Positions 6,889 through 8,677 of a stretch of 8,677 nt of DNA are shown in pieces. Below the pieces are notes generated by a model. It did not search any database and was not told the DNA's origin. It saw nothing but the letters and a program-made list of their open reading frames with translations. The stretch covers positions 211-8,887 of the forward strand of contig DHKK01000068.1 in NCBI GenBank assembly GCA_002404795.1, written 5' to 3'. Every line of letters begins with the position of its first letter. The first letter of the stretch is position 1. Origin of the DNA: Clostridiales bacterium UBA4696 (GTDB lineage Bacteria; Bacillota; Clostridia; Oscillospirales; Oscillospiraceae). Made by a program: the position numbers and the translations under genes.

Positions 6889-6917
6889 ATTTTATAATAG
6901 TTATTTATAAAATTCAA
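6889..6917 (-). promoter_or_regulatory. Predicted promoter of the transporter/kinase operon
   Basis: On the minus strand TTGAAT (6917-6912) and TAAAAT (6894-6889) are separated by 17 bases, a good sigma-A match in a strongly AT-rich stretch. It predicts a start near 6882 and a leader of about 64 bases before ATG 6818. Other AT-rich hexamers nearby (TATAAT at about 6923-6918) make the exact choice uncertain. Confidence 0.55.
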
Positions 6918-7022
6918 TTATAAAATCACGAGCGCTATAATTTTCGTGTGTTCTGTAAAATAAATTCCTGCGAATTTAGTAATTTCAACTGTATTTTCCT
7001 GCATTTTCAAAAATTTTTATAC

Positions 7023-7050
7023 TTGACTTTTGCAAAAGTTCTGATAAAAT
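7023..7050 (+). promoter_or_regulatory. Predicted promoter of the ROK repressor gene
   Basis: TTGACT (7023-7028) and TAAAAT (7045-7050) with a 16-base spacer make a clear sigma-A type promoter. The start would be near 7057, giving a leader of about 30 bases before ATG 7087. Confidence 0.7.
7026..7039. promoter_or_regulatory. Candidate autoregulatory operator of the ROK repressor
   Basis: ACTTTTGCAAAAGT is a perfect 14-base palindrome that starts inside the -35 box and fills most of the spacer of the repressor promoter. A dimer bound here would exclude RNA polymerase. A T-rich/GC/A-rich palindrome resembles operators of NagC/Mlc/XylR-type ROK repressors in general form. Binding is inferred. 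Confidence 0.55.
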
Positions 7051-7073
7051 AGAGTTGATATCACAAGAATTTT

Positions 7074-7078
7074 GGAGG
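7074..7078 (+). promoter_or_regulatory. Ribosome binding site that sets the repressor start at ATG 7087
   Basis: GGAGG ends 8 bases before ATG 7087. The open frame extends upstream to a TTG at 7072, but that codon overlaps the GGAGG itself and has no site of its own, so the first ATG is preferred. Confidence 0.8.
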
Positions 7079-7086
7079 TGGCCGGC

Positions 7087-8229
7087 ATGGCGGAGGTCTC
7101 TGCCCTCGACCAGACCATCAGCGCCCGCCGCAGGCAGACGCGCAGCAGCATCTACCGGTATCTGTACGGCGCAGGCGTCCCCTGCTCCAAGCAGCAGATC
7201 GCCGCTGCCCTGGGCCTCAGCCTGCCGACGGTCTATCAGAACCTGACGGAGCTGGCCGCCGCCGGGCTCATCGGTGAGGCGGGCATGCAGCCGTCCTCCG
7301 GCGGGCGGCCGGCCACGCAGCTTTCGATCCTCCCCGGCGCCCGGCTCTCCGCGGGCGTGTGCATCACGCGGCAGCGGCTGCGCTTCATCCTGACGGACCT
7401 GAGCCGCCGCGAGCTCGGCTACAAGGACGTCCGCCACCAGAAGGACGTCTCCGACCCGGACTACAGCGCGTTTCTCGCCGCCCAGCTTGAGCGGTTTCTG
7501 GATGAGAATGGGGTCGACCGGGAAAAGCTTCTGGGCATCGGCGTTTCGCTCGCAGGCGTCATCTCTGCGGAGAGCCGCTCGATCCTCTTCGCGCCGACGC
7601 TGGCGCTGCGCGACGTGCCGTTTTCGCAGCTCCTGCAGGCAATCCCCTACCCCACGCGGCTGGAAAACGACGGGACCTGCGGCGGCTTTGCCGAGTGGTT
7701 CTCCTCGCCCGGCACGCGGAACATCGCCTTTTTGTCCATTGAGGACGGCGTAGGCGGCTCTGTGCTGGTCAACGGCGCGCAGTTCACCGGCGACAACGGC
7801 CGCAGCGGCGAATTCGGCCACATGTGCGTCAAGCCCGGCGGGCTGCCGTGCAAATGCGGCCGCCGCGGCTGTCTGGAGGCCTATTGCTCCGCTACGCGGC
7901 TGACGGAGATCTCCGGCGTGACGCTGCGGGAGTTCTTCCTCGGCGTCGAGTGCGGCAACAGCGCCTACCGGACGCTGCTGGACGATTATCTGCGCCATCT
8001 TGCCATCGGCATCCACAACATCCGCCTCGCGCTCGACTGCGACGTCGTGCTCGGCGGCTTCATGGCAAAGTTCCTCGAGCCCTACCTGCCGCAGCTGCGC
8101 GGCCAGCTCGCCCAGCTCGACCCCTTCGACGCCGCCGGCGCCTACCTCCACCTCAGCCGCTACCCCAAACACGCCGCCCTGATCGGCGCCGCGCTCTTCT
8201 TCGTCAAACAGTTCCTCGATCAGGTGTGA
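7087..8229 (+). CDS. ROK-family transcriptional repressor (NagC/XylR type)
   Basis: A 380-residue protein: an N-terminal winged helix-turn-helix (about 17-75; SKQQIAAALGLSLPTVYQNL at 34-53, wing SSGGRPA at 70-76) fused to a sugar-kinase-like ROK domain. The ATP loop of ROK kinases (DxGxT) is replaced by GVCITRQRLRFILTDL (90-105), as in ROK repressors, so it should bind a sugar but not phosphorylate it. Sugar-site blocks remain: GVSLAGVIS (152-160), LENDG (192-196), ExGH (242-245). The zinc motif H245...C255-K-C257-G-R-R-G-C262-L-E is complete; in this family the zinc positions the effector loop and links to the DNA-binding domain. It is divergent from the transporter operon across a shared promoter region, the standard place for its regulator, and has a palindrome in its own promoter. 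The likely effector is the transported sugar, or glucose-type competitors; the sequence cannot say which. Similar length to XylR/NagC, no damage seen. Confidence 0.9.
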   Translation: MAEVSALDQTISARRRQTRSSIYRYLYGAGVPCSKQQIAAALGLSLPTVYQNLTELAAAGLIGEAGMQPSSGGRPATQLSILPGARLSAGVCITRQRLRFILTDLSRRELGYKDVRHQKDVSDPDYSAFLAAQLERFLDENGVDREKLLGIGVSLAGVISAESRSILFAPTLALRDVPFSQLLQAIPYPTRLENDGTCGGFAEWFSSPGTRNIAFLSIEDGVGGSVLVNGAQFTGDNGRSGEFGHMCVKPGGLPCKCGRRGCLEAYCSATRLTEISGVTLREFFLGVECGNSAYRTLLDDYLRHLAIGIHNIRLALDCDVVLGGFMAKFLEPYLPQLRGQLAQLDPFDAAGAYLHLSRYPKHAALIGAALFFVKQFLDQV

Positions 8230-8252
8230 GACGCAGCCCAGAACTGTACCCA

Positions 8253-8438
8253 CCTCATCAGTCGCCTTGCGGCGACAGCTTCCCCTCATAGGGGAAGCCT
8301 TTGGGATGCAAAGTCCAAAGCCTCCCCTTTCAGGAGAAGTGGCTCGGCGCAGCCGAGACGGAGAGGTCGCAGCAAATTTGCGACAACCTCTCAGTCACCT
8401 TCGGTGACAGCTCCCCTGAAAGGGGAGCCTTTGGGGCG
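8253..8438. repeat. Composite of three related hairpin repeats (direct, inverted, direct)
   Basis: Copy 1 (8253-8308) reads CCTCATCAGTCGCCTTGCGG..., copy 3 (8388-8438) reads CCTCTCAGTCACCTTCGGTG..., and copy 2 (8315-8366) is the same plan on the other strand. Each has a GTCRCC-loop-GGYGAC type hairpin (a different stem in copy 2), then a GCTTCCCCT/AGGGGAAGC type hairpin, ending in GCCTTTGG. Stem differences between copies 1 and 3 are paired (G-C to A-T), so structure is kept. Copies 2 and 3 face each other and give a 120-base unit (8315-8434) with inverted ends beginning CCAAAGSCTCCCCTTT, around a further hairpin (8361-8367 with 8386-8392). No ORF with its own start signal is supported. This looks like a mobile-type or REP-like intergenic repeat common in Oscillospirales; the evidence for mobility is only its shape. 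Confidence 0.75.
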
Positions 8439-8465
8439 TGCAAATCTATAAAACTTTCCCGCAAA

Positions 8466-8498
8466 AAGGTGCAGACCGGCAAATCTGGTCTGCACCTT
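8466..8498 (-). terminator. Strong terminator hairpin, best read on the minus strand
   Basis: A perfect 12-bp stem (AAGGTGCAGACC, 8466-8477, with 8487-8498) encloses a 9-base loop. On the minus strand the stem runs into CCTTTTTGC, a proper T-tract, so it ends transcription entering from the right edge. On the plus strand it is followed by TTCTATTTAT, a weaker U-rich tail, so it may also stop the repressor transcript. Confidence 0.75.
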
Positions 8499-8648
8499 CT
8501 ATTTATGGCAGTTGTTCTAAGGCAACCAGCTGCAAATTCGACACCCCCGTATCAGGCGGCGCGTAGTAAAAAACTCGTAGGGTGACTCCCGAGTGGAACG
8601 ACGCCTGAAACATTGGGACTTGCCTGAATTTAGAGGCAGAAAGCACCA
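8499..8648 (-). ncRNA. Candidate structured small RNA, possibly 6S-like
   Basis: No protein frame is convincing here, yet the minus strand can fold as one long rod closed by far-apart arms. AGGCAA (8625-8620) pairs with TTGCCT (8525-8520); inside it TCAGGCG (8608-8602) pairs perfectly with CGCCTGA (8558-8552), extendable outward past one mismatch; at the tip CTCG (8593-8590) pairs with CGAG (8577-8574). A large asymmetric unpaired stretch lies between the inner and outer stems on the 3' side (about 8526-8545). The terminator at 8498-8466 follows directly. A rod with a central bubble plus an independent terminator suits 6S RNA, but I identify it only by shape, not by matching conserved sequence. 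The 5' end is undefined and may be beyond the window; no convincing promoter is seen within it. Confidence 0.4.
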
Positions 8649-8677
8649 AACGCTTCCAAGCGCCCCTTTTCTCCCCT

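Noticed and set aside
6927..6948. CACGA-N12-TCGTG inverted repeat as an extra operator
   Set aside because: Five-base arms with a long spacer are easily found by chance, and the site lies upstream of both proposed promoters' key elements, so I do not list it as a feature.
6985..8289. A 434-codon minus-strand open frame opposite the ROK repressor
   Set aside because: Its composition (Ala/Glu/Gly/Arg-rich, no motif) is that of an antisense shadow; the plus strand has every ROK motif, a promoter and a ribosome site. It also runs through the repressor promoter.
8253..8438. CRISPR array
   Set aside because: Copies are in mixed orientation, diverged, self-complementary, and not separated by spacers of regular length; no cas gene is present.
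8301..8585. A 94-codon plus-strand open frame over the repeat array and terminator
   Set aside because: It runs through hairpin repeats and the terminator stem, has no ribosome binding site and no recognisable product.
8230..8677. tRNA, tmRNA or RNase P RNA at the right end
   Set aside because: No cloverleaf with a TTCGA loop and CCA end, no tmRNA tag frame, and no GAGGAAAGTCC-type RNase P core could be found on either strand.

Overview
The window looks like chromosomal DNA from a GC-rich member of the Clostridia, most likely Oscillospirales (Ruminococcaceae/Oscillospiraceae type). The evidence is strong AGGAGG-type ribosome binding sites, a lipoprotein-anchored solute-binding protein, occasional TTG starts, AT-rich promoters inside GC-rich coding DNA, and small highly structured intergenic repeats of the kind scattered through these genomes. 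The assignment is an inference from style, not from a marker gene.

Layout. From about 6900 leftward, the minus strand carries one sugar-uptake and catabolism cluster, in transcription order: a ChvE-type sugar-binding lipoprotein (6818-5676), a two-domain sugar ABC ATPase (5581-4025, TTG start), a ten-helix-type permease (4028-2859, overlapping the ATPase by ATGA), a xylulokinase-type FGGY kinase (2773-1298), a cupin-like DUF4867 protein (1144-515) and the first 166 codons of an L-fucose/L-arabinose isomerase-family protein (500 to beyond the left edge). Divergently, on the plus strand, lies a ROK-family repressor (7087-8229). The AT-rich 250-base gap between repressor and binding protein holds a good promoter for each side and two palindromes placed where operators would be.

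How it fits together. A monosaccharide is captured by the lipoprotein, imported by the ATPase/permease pair, isomerised to a ketose (probably by the isomerase-family protein, with the DUF4867 protein as a possible second isomerase, mutarotase-like or accessory enzyme), and phosphorylated by the kinase. The ROK protein probably senses the sugar and represses both promoters. The junctions binding protein/ATPase, permease/kinase and kinase/DUF4867 each contain a strong hairpin, suggesting graded expression within the cluster: abundant binding protein, less transporter core, still less enzyme. No canonical XylA-type xylose isomerase is visible, so the actual sugar is open.

Right end. The 448 bases after the repressor have no protein gene I can support. 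They hold a 186-base composite of three related hairpin repeats (direct, inverted, direct), then, on the minus strand, a convergent structured region with long-range complementary arms ending in a strong hairpin plus T-tract. I read this as a candidate small structured RNA, possibly 6S-like, whose 5' end may lie outside the window. This RNA and the cupin/isomerase/kinase set are the most interesting parts; nothing in the window proves a wholly new system.
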